Shown piece by piece: positions 47,902 through 58,210 of a stretch of DNA of 64,000 nt. Made by a program: the position numbers and the translations under genes. Position 1 is the first letter of the stretch. Every line of letters begins with the position of its first letter. The DNA comes from Pseudomonas fluorescens (lineage in GTDB: Bacteria > Pseudomonadota > Gammaproteobacteria > Pseudomonadales > Pseudomonadaceae). The stretch spans positions 4,352,501 to 4,416,500 of the forward strand of contig NZ_CP015225.1 in the NCBI RefSeq assembly GCF_001623525.1, in the 5' to 3' direction. Under the pieces are notes generated by a model. It searched no databases and was not told the DNA's origin. It was given only the letters and a program-made list of their open reading frames with translations.

Positions 47902-48783
47902 TCAGGACTGGGTGGTAGGCGTCGTTGGAGCCGGCGCTGGAGTTGGCGTGGCGACCGGGGTCGGAGCGGCGGCGGAGTTCGCCGTGCTCGTCGGGGTCGC
48001 CGGTTTGGCGGCCGCGGTTGGCGCCTTCGGTGCAGCGGCTTTCGGCGCGGCCGGTTTTTTCACGGCCGGTTTTTTCGCCGCAGCAGGTTTGGTCGCTTTT
48101 GCCGCAGGCTTGGCCGCGGGTTTCGCTGCCGGTTTGGCCGCTGCCGTTTTAGCCGCGGGTTTGGCCGCAGGCTTGGCTGCCGCTTTGGCCGCTACCGGTT
48201 TGGCCACCGCCTTGGCAGCAGGCTTGGCCGCAGCAGTTTTAGCCGCGGGCTTGGCTGCTGCTTTCGCCGCAGGTTTGGCGGCGGTTTTTGCCGCAGCCTT
48301 GACCAATGGCTTGGCCGCCGTTTTAGCGGCCGGCTTGGCCGCTGCAGTCTTGGTCGCCACGGGTGCGACTTTGGCGCCGGTGAGTTTTTCGATCTGCTTG
48401 GTCAGGGTGTCGACCTTGCTGTGCAGTGCCTTGACTTCATTACGGCTCGGCACACCCAGGCGCGAGATCGCACTGTTCAGGCGCTTGTCGAAAGCCCCCT
48501 CCAGTTCGTCCCATTTGCCCAGTGCACGATCCTTCACGCCACCGATTCGCGACTTGGCGGACTCGGCAGAGCCCTTGGCTGCATCGACTTGTTTGCCGAC
48601 GGCCGTCTTGGTGAGTTTTTCGGCCTTTTCGCCGTCCTTAACCAGGGACTCGAAGAGCTTGCTGCCGTCAGTGTCGATCTTCGAGTACACGCCTAAACCA
48701 GCAAGCCAGATTTTGCGGGAATACTTTTCAATCTTCCCGGCCCACGAGCTGCCCTCTTTTTCTGTGATTTTTTTGCCAGCCAT
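47902..48783 (-). CDS. phaF: PHA granule-associated phasin and nucleoid-binding protein PhaF
   Basis: Phasin that coats PHA granules and tethers them to DNA. The ATG at 48783 follows an AAGGAGAA ribosome site and gives 293 residues. The N-terminal phasin domain (about 1-130: YSRKIWLAGLGVYSKID, helices and a leucine-zipper-like coiled coil VKALHSKVDTLTKQIEKL) is followed by a histone H1-like tail with about a dozen AAKPAAKTA-type repeats, ending in a Pro/Thr-rich region. The repeats give this gene a strongly biased composition. It forms an operon with phaI. Confidence 0.95.
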   Translation of the reverse strand: MAGKKITEKEGSSWAGKIEKYSRKIWLAGLGVYSKIDTDGSKLFESLVKDGEKAEKLTKTAVGKQVDAAKGSAESAKSRIGGVKDRALGKWDELEGAFDKRLNSAISRLGVPSRNEVKALHSKVDTLTKQIEKLTGAKVAPVATKTAAAKPAAKTAAKPLVKAAAKTAAKPAAKAAAKPAAKTAAAKPAAKAVAKPVAAKAAAKPAAKPAAKTAAAKPAAKPAAKPAAKATKPAAAKKPAVKKPAAPKAAAPKAPTAAAKPATPTSTANSAAAPTPVATPTPAPAPTTPTTQS

Positions 48784-48793
48784 CCCGTTCTCC

Positions 48794-49216
48794 TTAATGT
48801 TTACGCGCGACACGTTCGAGCAATGCTGTCAGCTCATCGAGCTTAGCAGAGAGTGTCTCAACGTCATGTTTAGACGGAATGCCGATACGATTCAAGGCAC
48901 TTGCAACACGGGCATCGAATACCTTCTCGACTTTATCGAGTTGTACTTCAACCCGGGCCTTGAAAGTATTGACGTCGCTCTTGGCTTCAATCAATTCGCT
49001 GTTGGCCGCTTCAAGTTTTCCGGCAATTTTCTTTTTGCCTTTGGTTTCAATAACTTCGCCAGCCTTTACCAACTCCTGAAAGTACTCGCTGCCTTCCTGG
49101 CCGACCTTCGTGTAGGCGCCCAGGCCCGCCAGCCAGATCTTGCGCGCGTACGTTTTCACGTCGCTGAGCGTGGAAGATTCAACGTCGGTTTTTTTCTTCA
49201 GAATAACTTTGGCCAT
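48794..49216 (-). CDS. phaI: Phasin PhaI
   Basis: Small granule-coating phasin, 140 residues from the ATG at 49216 (GAGGTG upstream). The sequence KTYARKIWLAGLGAYTKVGQEG mirrors the PhaF N-terminus, and VETLSAKLDELTALLERVARK is a short coiled coil. It lacks the basic repeat tail of PhaF. First gene of phaIF, 10 bp before phaF. Confidence 0.95.
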   Translation of the reverse strand: MAKVILKKKTDVESSTLSDVKTYARKIWLAGLGAYTKVGQEGSEYFQELVKAGEVIETKGKKKIAGKLEAANSELIEAKSDVNTFKARVEVQLDKVEKVFDARVASALNRIGIPSKHDVETLSAKLDELTALLERVARKH

Positions 49217-49337
49217 GGTGCACCTCACTCGAAAATGGTTTGAGGAACTGCCCGCACACGGTCGGGCTCAGGCACAAAGTAGTGACAATAATTAGAAACG
49301 GCACCCTAACAACTGACACAAACCTGAGGGCGATGAC

Positions 49338-49438
49338 TTTCCCTGTGGTAGCGAGCTTGCTCGCGATTGCATTGGGTCAGTCACATCGACGTTGACTGAT
49401 ACTGCGTAATCACGAGCAAAGTCGCTCCCACAGGGAAA
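49338..49438. repeat. Palindromic repeat, family C
   Basis: Arms ctttccctgtggtagcgagc and gtcgctcccacagggaaagg flank about 60 bp, with inner dyads around gcttgctcgcga. Related to 34625-34713. It separates phaI from the small PHA-system gene. Confidence 0.75.
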
Positions 49439-49478
49439 GGTGGTGATCTTGAGTGCTGTACTTCCCTTCTTTCGTCGA

Positions 49479-49754
49479 TCAAGCCAACGCTTTATCCAGC
49501 GCCTTTTCGATTTCCGTCTTGATCGTGCCGCTCATGGCCGACATCAACATGCCCAGTTCCACATCGACGCGGATCGAGTCCTCGCCAACATGCACTTCGC
49601 CCTTGACCCCGGAACGCTTGAGTTTCAGGGTGTCGCCCTCCCACTGCGGCTCCAGGCCATAGCTATCGGACAACTTCTGCGCCAGCTTGTCGGCTTTCTC
49701 TCGTGCCGCTTCCTTGCCCAGGCCATGGGCACGCTCAACCGTTATACGGGCCAT
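49479..49754 (-). CDS. Polyhydroxyalkanoic acid system family protein
   Basis: A 91-residue protein ([28 protein letters not shown]...) of the PHA_gran_rgn family. It has an amphipathic N-terminal helix, a small sheet ([30 protein letters not shown]) and a C-terminal helix. Family members are found beside pha genes and are thought to be granule-associated; the biochemical role is not established. It is divergent from ubiE. Confidence 0.85.
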   Translation of the reverse strand: MARITVERAHGLGKEAAREKADKLAQKLSDSYGLEPQWEGDTLKLKRSGVKGEVHVGEDSIRVDVELGMLMSAMSGTIKTEIEKALDKALA

Positions 49755-49909
49755 CGGGTGACTCCTGTTTTATCGGGACTTGCCTGAACGTTTCAGACCC
49801 TGCCTGCGTCAAAACGTCCCGGCGGTCGCCCATCTTACCTTCAGCCTTGCCAAGACAAAGCCCTCCACCGGGATTAGAATGTCCCGCATTCTTTTTTGGT
49901 GACCGCGAT

Positions 49910-50680
49910 ATGACTGATCAGCGCAAAGGCAGCGATGCCGAACCCACCACTCACTTCGGCTTCAAGAACGTGCCGGAAAGCCAGAAAGCGGAAAAAGTCG
50001 CTGAGGTTTTCCACTCCGTAGCCGCCAAGTATGACTTGATGAACGACCTGCTCTCGGGCGGCATGCACCGCCTGTGGAAGCGTTTCGCGATCGAACTGTC
50101 AGGCGTGCGCAGTGGTAATCGCGTACTGGACATCGCCGGCGGCACGGGCGACCTGACGAAGAAGTTTTCCCACATCGTCGGGCCGACCGGCCAAGTCGTC
50201 CTGGCCGACATCAACGAATCCATGCTCAAGGTCGGTCGCGACCGCCTGCTGGACCTGGGCGTGGCCGGCAACGTCGAGTTCGTCCAGGCCGACGCTGAAA
50301 AGCTGCCGTTCCCCGACAACCATTTCGACTGCGTAACCATCGCCTTCGGCCTGCGCAACGTCACCCACAAGGAAGATGCCCTGCGCTCGATGCTGCGCGT
50401 GCTCAAGCCCGGTGGCCGCCTGCTGGTGCTGGAGTTCTCCAAACCGACCAACGCGCTGATGTCCAAGGCCTATGACGCCTACTCGTTCGCCTTCATGCCG
50501 CTGATGGGCAAGCTGATCACCAACGACTCGGAAAGCTATCGCTACCTGGCCGAATCGATCCGCATGCACCCGAACCAGGAAACCCTGAAGTCGATGATGG
50601 TCGAGGCCGGTTTCGACCGCGTGACCTACCACAACATGACCGCAGGCATTGTCGCCCTGCACCGCGGTATCAAGCCCTGA
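49910..50680 (+). CDS. ubiE: Ubiquinone/menaquinone biosynthesis C-methyltransferase UbiE
   Basis: SAM-dependent methyltransferase acting on the benzoquinol ring. The ATG at 49910 gives 256 residues starting [21 protein letters not shown]; upstream in-frame codons are not conserved-looking. Motif I is [15 protein letters not shown], and the UbiE signatures [18 protein letters not shown] and [17 protein letters not shown] are present. First gene of ubiEJB. Confidence 0.96.
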   Translation: MTDQRKGSDAEPTTHFGFKNVPESQKAEKVAEVFHSVAAKYDLMNDLLSGGMHRLWKRFAIELSGVRSGNRVLDIAGGTGDLTKKFSHIVGPTGQVVLADINESMLKVGRDRLLDLGVAGNVEFVQADAEKLPFPDNHFDCVTIAFGLRNVTHKEDALRSMLRVLKPGGRLLVLEFSKPTNALMSKAYDAYSFAFMPLMGKLITNDSESYRYLAESIRMHPNQETLKSMMVEAGFDRVTYHNMTAGIVALHRGIKP

Positions 50681-51297
50681 TGCTGCTCACCGGCCTGCTT
50701 GCCAGCGTTGAACTCGGCCTCAACCGGGTGTTGCGCCTGGACAGCACGGCGCTCGCGCGCCTGGCGCACTTGAGCGGCAAGGTGATTGCCGTGGACTGCC
50801 GCAGCCCGACGTTGCGGTTGTTCATCCTGCCCAGCGACGAGGGCCTGATGCTCGCTGCGCACTGGGAGGCCGAGGCCGACTGCACGCTGCGCGCACCGGC
50901 GTCGAGCCTGCTGAACCTGGCCCTGGGCAAGGACAAGACCGCGGTGCTGCACAGCCCCGACGTGGAGCTCGACGGCGACAGCGGCGTACTGCTGGAGCTG
51001 GCGGCGATTCTCCAGGACCTGGAACTGGACTGGGAATACGAAGTGTCTCGCTGGATCGGTCCGGTGGCGACCCAATTGCTCAGCGGCCATTTGCGCAGCC
51101 GCAGCCGCTGGTATCGGCAAGGGTTCGCCAGCCTGGGGCAGAATCTGAGTGAATACCTGGCCGAAGAATCGCGTACCCTCGTAGGCCAACGCGAAGCACA
51201 AGCCCGTTTTAATGAACTGGACCAGATCAAACTTGACCTGGAACGTCTCGAGGCGCGTTTCGAGCGCCTTTCCCGATCCCTTGAAACCAAGCGATAA
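50680..51297 (+). CDS. ubiJ: Ubiquinone biosynthesis accessory factor UbiJ
   Basis: SCP2-type lipid-binding protein of 205 residues that helps organise the soluble Ubi complex. The N-terminal SCP2 domain (about 15-115) binds hydrophobic intermediates; the C-terminus is a coiled coil (LDQIKLDLERLEARFERLSRSLE). Its start overlaps the ubiE stop by one base, and ubiB follows after 3 bp. Confidence 0.9.
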   Translation: MLLTGLLASVELGLNRVLRLDSTALARLAHLSGKVIAVDCRSPTLRLFILPSDEGLMLAAHWEAEADCTLRAPASSLLNLALGKDKTAVLHSPDVELDGDSGVLLELAAILQDLELDWEYEVSRWIGPVATQLLSGHLRSRSRWYRQGFASLGQNLSEYLAEESRTLVGQREAQARFNELDQIKLDLERLEARFERLSRSLETKR

Positions 51298-51300
51298 CGC

Positions 51301-52905
51301 ATGAAGCTGCTTGCCGTCCGCCGTTTGTTGCGCATCCAGCGCGTCGTGATCCGCTACCGCCTCGATGACCTGCTGTTCGCCCTGCCGTTGCCCTGGTTTC
51401 TCCTGGCCCTGCGCTTCGTGCTGCCGTGGCGCTGGTTTCCCCGGCGAACGCTGGACTTGAGTCGCGGTGCGCGCTTGCGCCTGGCCTTGCAGGACCTGGG
51501 GCCGATTTTCATCAAGTTCGGGCAAATCCTTTCGACCCGTCGCGACCTGTTGCCCGAAGACATCGCCGATGAACTGATGCGCCTGCAAGACCGCGTGCCG
51601 CCGTTCGATTCCAAGGTGTCGGTGGCGCTGATCGAGGAACAACTGGGCAAGAAGATCAGCGAAGTCTTCAGCCGTTTCGACGTCGAACCCCTGGCCTCGG
51701 CCTCCGTCGCCCAGGTTCACGCCGCACAACTCAAGAGCGGCGAAGAAGTGGTGGTCAAGGTCATCCGCCCAGGCCTCAAGCCGATCATTGCCCAAGACCT
51801 GGCGTGGCTGTTCATCCTCGCCCGCGCCGCCGAGCGGTTGTCAGCCGATGCCCGCCTGCTGCACCCGGTGGACGTGGTCCAGGACTACGAAAAAACCATC
51901 TACGATGAACTTGACCTGCTGCGCGAGGCCGCCAACGCCAGCCAGCTGCGTCGTAACTTCGAGGGCTCGCCGCTGCTCTATGTGCCGCAAGTCTATTGGG
52001 ACTGGTGCCGGCCGAAAGTATTGGTGATGGAGCGTATCTACGGCATCCAGGTCACCGACCTGGCGACCCTGGCCGACCAGCGCACCGACATGAAACTGCT
52101 GGCCGAACGCGGCGTGGAAATCTTCTTCACCCAGGTGTTTCGCGACAGCTTCTTCCACGCCGACATGCACCCAGGCAACATCTTCGTCAGCACCGTGCAG
52201 CCGTGGAGCCCGCAGTACATTGCCATCGACTGCGGCATCGTCGGTAGCCTGACCCCTGAAGACCAGGACTACCTGGCGCGTAACCTGTTCGCCTTCTTCA
52301 AGCGTGACTACCGTCGCGTCGCCCAGCTGCACATCGATTCGGGCTGGGTGCCGGCCGAGACCAAGCTCAACGAATTCGAAGCGGCGATCCGTACCGTGTG
52401 CGAACCGATCTTCGAAAAACCGTTAAAAGACATTTCCTTCGGCCAGGTACTGATGCGCCTGTTCCAGACCGCGCGACGCTTCAACATGGAAGTCCAGCCA
52501 CAGTTGGTGCTGTTGCAGAAAACCCTGCTGAACATCGAAGGCCTCGGCCGCCAGCTATACCCGGACCTCGACCTGTGGAACACCGCCCAGCCGTTCCTCG
52601 AACGCTGGATGCGCGAGCGCGTCAGCCCCAAAACCTTGCTGGGCAACGTGCAAAGCCAGTTCGAGCAGCTCCCGCACCTGGCCAACATGACCCGCGACCT
52701 GCTCGAACGCATGTCACAGCCCCACGCCCACGACCCGGCGCCCCCGTGGCAACGACGCAAGGACGATTGGCTGTTGCGCCTGCTGGGCGCAGCTCACCTG
52801 GGTGGCGGCGCCGTGCTGGCGACCGGCGGGCCGCTGAGCCAGCTGGGTCACTGGCCCGCCGGTATCATGATGGTGGTCGGTCTGTATCTGGTCGTTCGCC
52901 GATAG
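51301..52905 (+). CDS. ubiB: Ubiquinone biosynthesis kinase-like protein UbiB
   Basis: ABC1/ADCK-family atypical kinase required for coenzyme Q synthesis, 534 residues. Visible features are the KxGQ region ([23 protein letters not shown]), the Ala-rich nucleotide loop ([11 protein letters not shown]), VVVKVIRPG with the conserved Lys, DMHPGNIFV as catalytic loop and AIDCGIVG as metal site. Two C-terminal membrane helices ([28 protein letters not shown]) anchor it. Confidence 0.95.
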   Translation: MKLLAVRRLLRIQRVVIRYRLDDLLFALPLPWFLLALRFVLPWRWFPRRTLDLSRGARLRLALQDLGPIFIKFGQILSTRRDLLPEDIADELMRLQDRVPPFDSKVSVALIEEQLGKKISEVFSRFDVEPLASASVAQVHAAQLKSGEEVVVKVIRPGLKPIIAQDLAWLFILARAAERLSADARLLHPVDVVQDYEKTIYDELDLLREAANASQLRRNFEGSPLLYVPQVYWDWCRPKVLVMERIYGIQVTDLATLADQRTDMKLLAERGVEIFFTQVFRDSFFHADMHPGNIFVSTVQPWSPQYIAIDCGIVGSLTPEDQDYLARNLFAFFKRDYRRVAQLHIDSGWVPAETKLNEFEAAIRTVCEPIFEKPLKDISFGQVLMRLFQTARRFNMEVQPQLVLLQKTLLNIEGLGRQLYPDLDLWNTAQPFLERWMRERVSPKTLLGNVQSQFEQLPHLANMTRDLLERMSQPHAHDPAPPWQRRKDDWLLRLLGAAHLGGGAVLATGGPLSQLGHWPAGIMMVVGLYLVVRR

Positions 52906-52914
52906 CAGGAATCA

Positions 52915-53000
52915 GCCGCAAGCTTTAAGCTGCAAGCCACAAGCTCCATACATACATAAATCTGCTTTTTACTTGCAGCTTGAAGCTTAAAGCTTGCCGC
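52915..53000. repeat. Inverted repeat in the hisI leader (family D)
   Basis: Left arm gccgcaagctttaagctgca and right arm tgaagcttaaagcttgccgc flank an AT-rich centre. The hairpin ends only 17 bp before the hisI ATG and could affect its translation. Related to 44322-44378. Confidence 0.65.
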
Positions 53001-53017
53001 TGCCGTCAGGACTCAAG

Positions 53018-53416
53018 ATGAAAAACTGGCAGGACGAGATCAAATGGGACGCTGACGGCCTGGTGCCGGCCATCGCCCAGGATCACAAGACCGGGCGTGT
53101 GCTGATGATGGCCTGGATGAACCGCGAAGCGCTGGCCCTGACCGCCGCCGAGAACCGCGCCATCTATTGGTCACGTTCCCGTGGCAAGCTGTGGCGCAAA
53201 GGTGAAGAGTCCGGGCACGTGCAGCACCTGCATGAGATGCGCCTGGACTGCGACGGCGACGTCATCATCCTGATGGTCGAGCAAGTCGGTGAGATTGCCT
53301 GCCACACCGGCCGTCAAAGCTGCTTCTATCGCGTCTTCGAGAACGGCGACTGGAAAATCGTCGACCCGGTGCTCAAGGACCCGCACGCCATTTATTCAGG
53401 ACATACGCATGAGTGA
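53018..53416 (+). CDS. hisI: Phosphoribosyl-AMP cyclohydrolase
   Basis: Third step of histidine synthesis, zinc and magnesium dependent. The 132 residues from the ATG at 53018 show [19 protein letters not shown] and the metal-binding [10 protein letters not shown]...[11 protein letters not shown]. The enzyme is a separate protein here rather than fused to HisE as in E. coli. hisE overlaps its end by 8 bp. Confidence 0.95.
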   Translation: MKNWQDEIKWDADGLVPAIAQDHKTGRVLMMAWMNREALALTAAENRAIYWSRSRGKLWRKGEESGHVQHLHEMRLDCDGDVIILMVEQVGEIACHTGRQSCFYRVFENGDWKIVDPVLKDPHAIYSGHTHE

Positions 53417-53741
53417 CACCCTGACCCGCCTGGCCCAGGTGCTGGAAGAGCGCAAGGGCGCCGCGGCCGACAGTTCCTATGTCGCCAGCCTGTACCACAA
53501 GGGCTTGAACAAGATTCTGGAGAAAGTCGGCGAAGAGTCGGTCGAGACCATCATCGCCGCCAAGGACGCCGCCATCAGTGGCGATTGCAGCGACGTGATC
53601 TATGAGACCGCCGACCTGTGGTTCCACAGCCTGGTCATGCTGGCCCAACTGGGGCAGCATCCGCAGGCCGTACTGGATGAACTGGACCGTCGCTTCGGTC
53701 TGTCCGGGCACGTCGAGAAAGCCTCGCGCCCGTCCGCCTGA
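53409..53741 (+). CDS. hisE: Phosphoribosyl-ATP pyrophosphatase
   Basis: Second step of histidine synthesis, releasing pyrophosphate from PR-ATP. The 110-residue all-helical MazG-like protein has [19 protein letters not shown] with the magnesium-binding Glu residues and [17 protein letters not shown]. The ATG at 53409 lies inside the end of hisI. tatA follows after 24 bp. Confidence 0.95.
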   Translation: MSDTLTRLAQVLEERKGAAADSSYVASLYHKGLNKILEKVGEESVETIIAAKDAAISGDCSDVIYETADLWFHSLVMLAQLGQHPQAVLDELDRRFGLSGHVEKASRPSA

Positions 53742-53765
53742 TCAATTTTTGAGAGGAGTAGCCAC

Positions 53766-54053
53766 ATGGGTATCTTTGACTGGAAACACTGGGTCGTCAT
53801 CCTGGTCGTCGTGGTGCTGGTGTTCGGTACCAAGAAACTGAAAAACCTCGGCACCGATGTCGGCGAGTCGATCAAGGGCTTTCGCAAGGCTATGAACGAC
53901 GACGAAAAACCGGCCGACCCGTCGGCGGCTGCTAGCCAACCGGCGCAGCCGACCCAACCGGTACACCCCCAGGCCAGCCAGCCTGTGAACGCGCCGCACA
54001 CCATCGACGTGCAGGCACAGAAAGTCGAAGAGCCCGTCCGCAAAGACTCGTGA
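53766..54053 (+). CDS. tatA: Sec-independent protein translocase subunit TatA
   Basis: Pore-forming subunit for export of folded twin-arginine proteins. The 95 residues have one N-terminal helix ([14 protein letters not shown]), the FGTKKL hinge, an amphipathic helix ([18 protein letters not shown]) and an acidic, Pro/Gln-rich tail. A GAGAGGAG ribosome site precedes the ATG. First of tatABC. Confidence 0.96.
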   Translation: MGIFDWKHWVVILVVVVLVFGTKKLKNLGTDVGESIKGFRKAMNDDEKPADPSAAASQPAQPTQPVHPQASQPVNAPHTIDVQAQKVEEPVRKDS

Positions 54054-54063
54054 GCACTGACTA

Positions 54064-54486
54064 ATGTTTGGGATCAGCTTCACTGAACTGCTGCTCGTCG
54101 GCCTCGTCGCCCTGCTGGTACTGGGCCCCGAGCGTCTGCCGGGTGCTGCGCGCACCGCCGGCCTGTGGATCGGCCGCCTGAAGCGCAGCTTCAATGCGAT
54201 CAAACAGGAAGTTGAACGTGAAATCGGGGCCGACGACATCCGTCGGCAACTTCACAACGAACATATTCTGTCCCTGGAGCAGGAAGCGCGGAAAATCTTC
54301 ACGCCGACCCAACAGGAACCGACGCCGGTTCAGCCCGTGGCCGAACCGACGATTGCGCCACAGGCGCCGGTGGATGGTGCGCAGCCACTGGCTGAACCGG
54401 CACCAGTGACACCGACGGTAACGGATATAGCGTCCCCTGCTGTCCCTGCGCCTAACGACCCTACTTTGCCGCCGCGAGCCCCATGA
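54064..54486 (+). CDS. tatB: Sec-independent protein translocase subunit TatB
   Basis: Receptor-complex subunit that works with TatC. The N-terminus [20 protein letters not shown] followed by [23 protein letters not shown] is the TatB signature, with Glu8 in the helix. The 140-residue length fits. The tail is Pro/Ala rich. It overlaps tatC by 4 bp. Confidence 0.96.
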   Translation: MFGISFTELLLVGLVALLVLGPERLPGAARTAGLWIGRLKRSFNAIKQEVEREIGADDIRRQLHNEHILSLEQEARKIFTPTQQEPTPVQPVAEPTIAPQAPVDGAQPLAEPAPVTPTVTDIASPAVPAPNDPTLPPRAP

Positions 54487-55280
54487 GCGATATCCCTGAA
54501 AACGACCAGCCGATGCCGCTGGTATCGCACCTCACCGAGTTGCGCACACGCCTGCTGCGTTGCGTCGCGGCGGTTTTCATCATCTTCGCCGGGCTGTTTT
54601 CCTTCACCCAGCAGATCTACACCTTCGTCTCCACGCCGCTGCGCCAGTACCTGCCGGTAGGGGCGACAATGATCGCCACCGACGTGTCGTCGCCGTTCCT
54701 GACACCGCTGAAGCTGACGATGATGGTCTCGCTGTTCCTGGCGATCCCGGTGATCCTGCACCAGATCTGGGGCTTCATCGCACCGGGCCTGTACAAGCAC
54801 GAAAAACGCATCGCCGTGCCGCTGCTGGTGTCCAGCATCCTGCTGTTTTACACCGGCATGGCCTTCGCCTATTACCTGGTGTTCCCGCTGATCTTCAAAT
54901 TCTTCGCCGCCGCCACCCCGGCGGGCGTGGAAATGATGACCGACATCAGCAGCTACCTGGATTTCGTCATGACGCTGTTCTTCGCCTTCGGCGTGGCGTT
55001 CGAAATCCCCGTGGCCGTGGTGCTGCTGGTATGGATCGGCGTGGTCGACGTGGCCTACCTGAAGAAGATCCGTCCTTACGTGATCATTGGCTGCTTCGTG
55101 GTCGGCATGATCCTGACCCCACCGGACATCTTCTCCCAGACCCTGCTGGCGGTGCCGATGTGGCTGCTGTTCGAGATCGGCATCCTGTTCGGTGGCCTGG
55201 TGCGCAAGCGCCGGGAAGAAGAACCCGAGGACCAGCCGGTCGATGACCACAACGACCAGCCGCCAGCGACCCAAGCGTGA
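54483..55280 (+). CDS. tatC: Sec-independent protein translocase subunit TatC
   Basis: Six-helix membrane receptor for twin-arginine signal peptides, 265 residues. The N-terminal motif [16 protein letters not shown] contains the conserved HLxELRx[13 protein letters not shown] and the helices [14 protein letters not shown] and [19 protein letters not shown] are typical. It overlaps tatB and rsmE by 4 bp each. Confidence 0.97.
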   Translation: MSDIPENDQPMPLVSHLTELRTRLLRCVAAVFIIFAGLFSFTQQIYTFVSTPLRQYLPVGATMIATDVSSPFLTPLKLTMMVSLFLAIPVILHQIWGFIAPGLYKHEKRIAVPLLVSSILLFYTGMAFAYYLVFPLIFKFFAAATPAGVEMMTDISSYLDFVMTLFFAFGVAFEIPVAVVLLVWIGVVDVAYLKKIRPYVIIGCFVVGMILTPPDIFSQTLLAVPMWLLFEIGILFGGLVRKRREEEPEDQPVDDHNDQPPATQA

Positions 55281-55984
55281 ACCTGCTGCTGCTCGAAGAG
55301 GCCGATTTCATCGGGCCTGACCGGGTAATCCTGAGCGATCGCCGGTTGACCCATATGCAGGAAGTCCATCGCAGCGCCGTCGGTGACAGCCTGCGCGTCG
55401 GGCGCATCGGCGGGCTGATGGGCACCGCCCAGGTGCTGCGCCTGGAAGCCCGCGAGGCCGAACTGCAAGTGACCCTCGACCAGCCGCCGCCGGCCAAGTT
55501 GCCGCTGACCCTGGTGCTGGCCCTGCCTCGCCCGAAAATGCTCCGTCGCGTGTTCCAGACCATCGCCACCATGGGCGTGCCGCGCGTGGTGCTGGTCAAC
55601 AGTTATCGCGTGGAAAAGAGCTTTTGGCAGACGCCGTTCCTGGAGCCCGAGGCCATCCGCGAGCAATTGATCCTGGGCCTGGAGCAGGCCCGGGACAGCG
55701 TGCTGCCGGAAATCATCATCGAAAAACGCTTCAAGCCCTTCGTCGAGGACCGCTTGCCAGCCATGGCGGATGACACCCTGGGGCTGGTCGGCCATCCTGG
55801 CAACTATCCGCCCTGCCCGCGAGCGCTAACAGAGCCGGTGACCTTGGCCATTGGCCCCGAAGGCGGTTGGATTCCCTACGAGATCGAACTGCTGGGCAAG
55901 GCCGGCCTGCAACCGGTTCAACTGGGCGAGCGAATCCTGCGGGTCGAGACTGCGGTAACTGCCTTGCTCGCGCGATTGTTCTGA
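55277..55984 (+). CDS. rsmE: 16S rRNA (uracil(1498)-N(3))-methyltransferase
   Basis: SPOUT-class methyltransferase acting on U1498 of 16S rRNA. The 235 residues include an N-terminal PUA-like domain and the knotted C-terminal domain with [17 protein letters not shown] and [19 protein letters not shown]. The GTG start overlaps the tatC stop. Last gene of the hisIE-tatABC run. Confidence 0.94.
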   Translation: MNLLLLEEADFIGPDRVILSDRRLTHMQEVHRSAVGDSLRVGRIGGLMGTAQVLRLEAREAELQVTLDQPPPAKLPLTLVLALPRPKMLRRVFQTIATMGVPRVVLVNSYRVEKSFWQTPFLEPEAIREQLILGLEQARDSVLPEIIIEKRFKPFVEDRLPAMADDTLGLVGHPGNYPPCPRALTEPVTLAIGPEGGWIPYEIELLGKAGLQPVQLGERILRVETAVTALLARLF

Positions 55985-56073
55985 TCCTCGTAGCTTGTGC
56001 AACGTGACCACAGGCGATTCATCCTCGCTGGCTGCAACGCTTGCCCTCTCCACCGCTAGACTCCCTGACGATT

Positions 56074-56101
56074 TCTACAGATCCCTGTCATATGGTCGAT
56101 A
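56074..56101 (+). promoter_or_regulatory. Candidate FliA (sigma28) promoter of the first chemoreceptor gene
   Basis: TACAGA and GGTCGATA separated by about 12 bp resemble a flagellar-class promoter (consensus TAAAG...GCCGATAA). The same 28-bp arrangement with identical spacing precedes the second chemoreceptor (58141-58168). About 43 bp before the ATG. Confidence 0.45.
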
Positions 56102-56143
56102 CTCTCTTCATAAGGCCTATAACAGGTTTGAGGGAGTATCGGC

Positions 56144-58060
56144 ATGTTCAGTTGGTTAACCGAAAAGCTGGGAAACGTCAGCGTCAATCGCAAGCTGGGT
56201 TTCGGTTTTGGCCTGGTCCTGCTCATGACCCTCTTGAGCACTCTCGCCGGCTGGAACAGCCTGAGCAGTGTGATCAGCCGCTCAGATAAACAAGCTTCCA
56301 TCGCCAGTATCAACGAGGCGGCCAAGGATTTGCGCGTCGCCCGTCTCGACTACGAGATGCGACGCGGCGAACAAGGGCCGACAGCCGTCAACGAGCTCCT
56401 GGGCAAACTTCAAGAGAGCATCCAAGCTGCCCTCAAACGATTTGTGCGCCCGGCAGACCAGGAGTTGCTCAATCAGCAATTGGCTAATGTCGATGAATAC
56501 AAGCGCGCCTTTGTCGACCTCACTCAAGCGACGCAGAACCGCGAGTCGGCCCGGTCCAAGCTTGGCGCCAACGCCGACAACGCCGTGGCCAAGGTGACAG
56601 ACGTCGAAAATGCCTTGCGACAAGGCGACAGCGTCCCGCAATTCAACAACGTGGTCGAGCTGAGCAAACTGCTCCAGCAAGCGCGTTACCAAGTTCGCGG
56701 CTACACCTACAGCGGTAAGGCCGACGCCGAGCAGCCGGCGCTGGATGCCATCGAAAACGTCCTGAAAAACTTCGAGAGCCTGCCGGGCAAGTTACCGGAG
56801 CAGCACGCAACCAACTTGCAACAAGCCGCCGAATCAATGAAAGCCTATCGCGCAGCCGTCAACCAGTTCCGCGATTCGCAGGTCGCCAGCGCCTCAGCCC
56901 TCAAGAGAATGGTCGACCAGGACACCCATTTGCATGAGCTGAACAAACATTTGACGGCCTCACAGATTGAGAAGCGCGACCTGGAGACGATTCATGCGAA
57001 AGAGGCCCTGATTACCGTTGCCGTCCTGGCGTTAGCGTTTGGTCTGCTGGCTGCGTGGATCATAACCCGCCAGATCGTCGTGCCTCTGCAACAGACCCTG
57101 GTGGCCCTCGAACGTGTCGCCTCGGGCGATTTGAGCCATAACCTGGTGGTTACCCGCCGTGACGACATGGGCCAATTGCAAGCCAGCCTGCAGCGAATGG
57201 TGATCAGCCTGCGGCAACTGATCGGGGGTATCAGCGACGGCGTCACGCAAATCGCCAGCGCCGCCGAACAGCTCTCGGCCGTTACCGAACAGACCAGTGC
57301 CGGGGTCAACAGCCAGAAAACGGAGACCGACCAGGTCGCCACTGCCATGCACGAAATGACCGCCACCGTGCAGGAAGTGGCGCGCAATGCCGAGGAAGCC
57401 TCCGAAGCGGCAGTTGCCGCTGACCAGCAGGCTCGCGAAGGCGAAAAAGTGGTCGGCGAAGCCATCGCCCAGATCGAACGCCTGTCCAAGGAAGTGGGCA
57501 TCTCCACCGAAGCCATGGGCCACCTCAAGCGCGAGAGCGACAAGATCGGCAGCGTGCTGGACGTGATCAAGTCTGTCGCCCAGCAAACCAACCTGCTGGC
57601 CCTAAACGCCGCCATCGAAGCAGCCCGGGCCGGTGAAGCCGGGCGTGGTTTTGCGGTGGTGGCCGACGAGGTGCGCAGCCTGGCCCAGCGCACCCAGAAG
57701 TCCACCGAAGAAATCGAAGACCTGATCCTCGGCCTGCAATCGGGTACCGAACAGGTTGCGACCACCCTGGACAACAGCCGCAACCTGACCGACAGCAGCG
57801 TCGAACTGACCCGCCGGGCCGGTGGCTCACTGGAAAACATCACCCGCACGGTTTCGGCGATCCAGTCGATGAACCAACAGATCGCCGCCGCCGCCGAGCA
57901 GCAGAGCGCCGTGGCCGAAGAGATCAACCGCAGCGTCGTGAACGTTCGCGATGTCTCCGAACAAACCGCCTCCTCCAGTGAGGAAACCGCCGCCTCCAGC
58001 GCCGAACTGGCACGGTTGGGGGTTCATTTGCAGACGCTGGTAGGTCGCTTCAAGGTCTAA
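56144..58060 (+). CDS. Methyl-accepting chemotaxis protein with HBM-type sensor
   Basis: Transmembrane chemoreceptor of 638 residues. TM1 is [19 protein letters not shown] (about 19-37). A long helical periplasmic sensor follows (about 40-285, containing [16 protein letters not shown], typical of helical bimodular domains), then TM2 ([22 protein letters not shown]), HAMP ([22 protein letters not shown]) and the signalling domain with hairpin tip [29 protein letters not shown]. No C-terminal NWETF-like pentapeptide is present. From memory, the PAO1 gene at this locus, PA5072 (McpK), has an HBM sensor for 2-oxoglutarate; the ligand here is inference. Confidence 0.9.
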   Translation: MFSWLTEKLGNVSVNRKLGFGFGLVLLMTLLSTLAGWNSLSSVISRSDKQASIASINEAAKDLRVARLDYEMRRGEQGPTAVNELLGKLQESIQAALKRFVRPADQELLNQQLANVDEYKRAFVDLTQATQNRESARSKLGANADNAVAKVTDVENALRQGDSVPQFNNVVELSKLLQQARYQVRGYTYSGKADAEQPALDAIENVLKNFESLPGKLPEQHATNLQQAAESMKAYRAAVNQFRDSQVASASALKRMVDQDTHLHELNKHLTASQIEKRDLETIHAKEALITVAVLALAFGLLAAWIITRQIVVPLQQTLVALERVASGDLSHNLVVTRRDDMGQLQASLQRMVISLRQLIGGISDGVTQIASAAEQLSAVTEQTSAGVNSQKTETDQVATAMHEMTATVQEVARNAEEASEAAVAADQQAREGEKVVGEAIAQIERLSKEVGISTEAMGHLKRESDKIGSVLDVIKSVAQQTNLLALNAAIEAARAGEAGRGFAVVADEVRSLAQRTQKSTEEIEDLILGLQSGTEQVATTLDNSRNLTDSSVELTRRAGGSLENITRTVSAIQSMNQQIAAAAEQQSAVAEEINRSVVNVRDVSEQTASSSEETAASSAELARLGVHLQTLVGRFKV

Positions 58061-58140
58061 CCAGAAGGCAGGTATTAAAAACCGTGGCCGGAGATTGCTC
58101 GCGCTTGGGCGCGAAGCGGCCACTACGGTGACATCTATTC

Positions 58141-58168
58141 TCTACAGATCCCTTCCAAACGGTCGATA
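58141..58168 (+). promoter_or_regulatory. Candidate FliA (sigma28) promoter of the second chemoreceptor gene
   Basis: The same TCTACAGATCCCT...GGTCGATA arrangement as upstream of the first receptor gene, about 43 bp before the ATG. Conservation of the flanks and spacing between the two tandem genes supports function. Confidence 0.45.
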
Positions 58169-58210
58169 TAGCTCCCAGCACATAAACTCAGCGCTGCAGG
58201 GAGTAACAGC

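Noticed and set aside
47774..49243. A long open frame (489 codons) on the plus strand opposite phaF and phaI
   Set aside because: It arises from the Ala/Lys/Pro repeat DNA of phaF read backwards; the product is low-complexity Ala/Gly/Leu with no domain, and phaF/phaI on the minus strand are clear family members.
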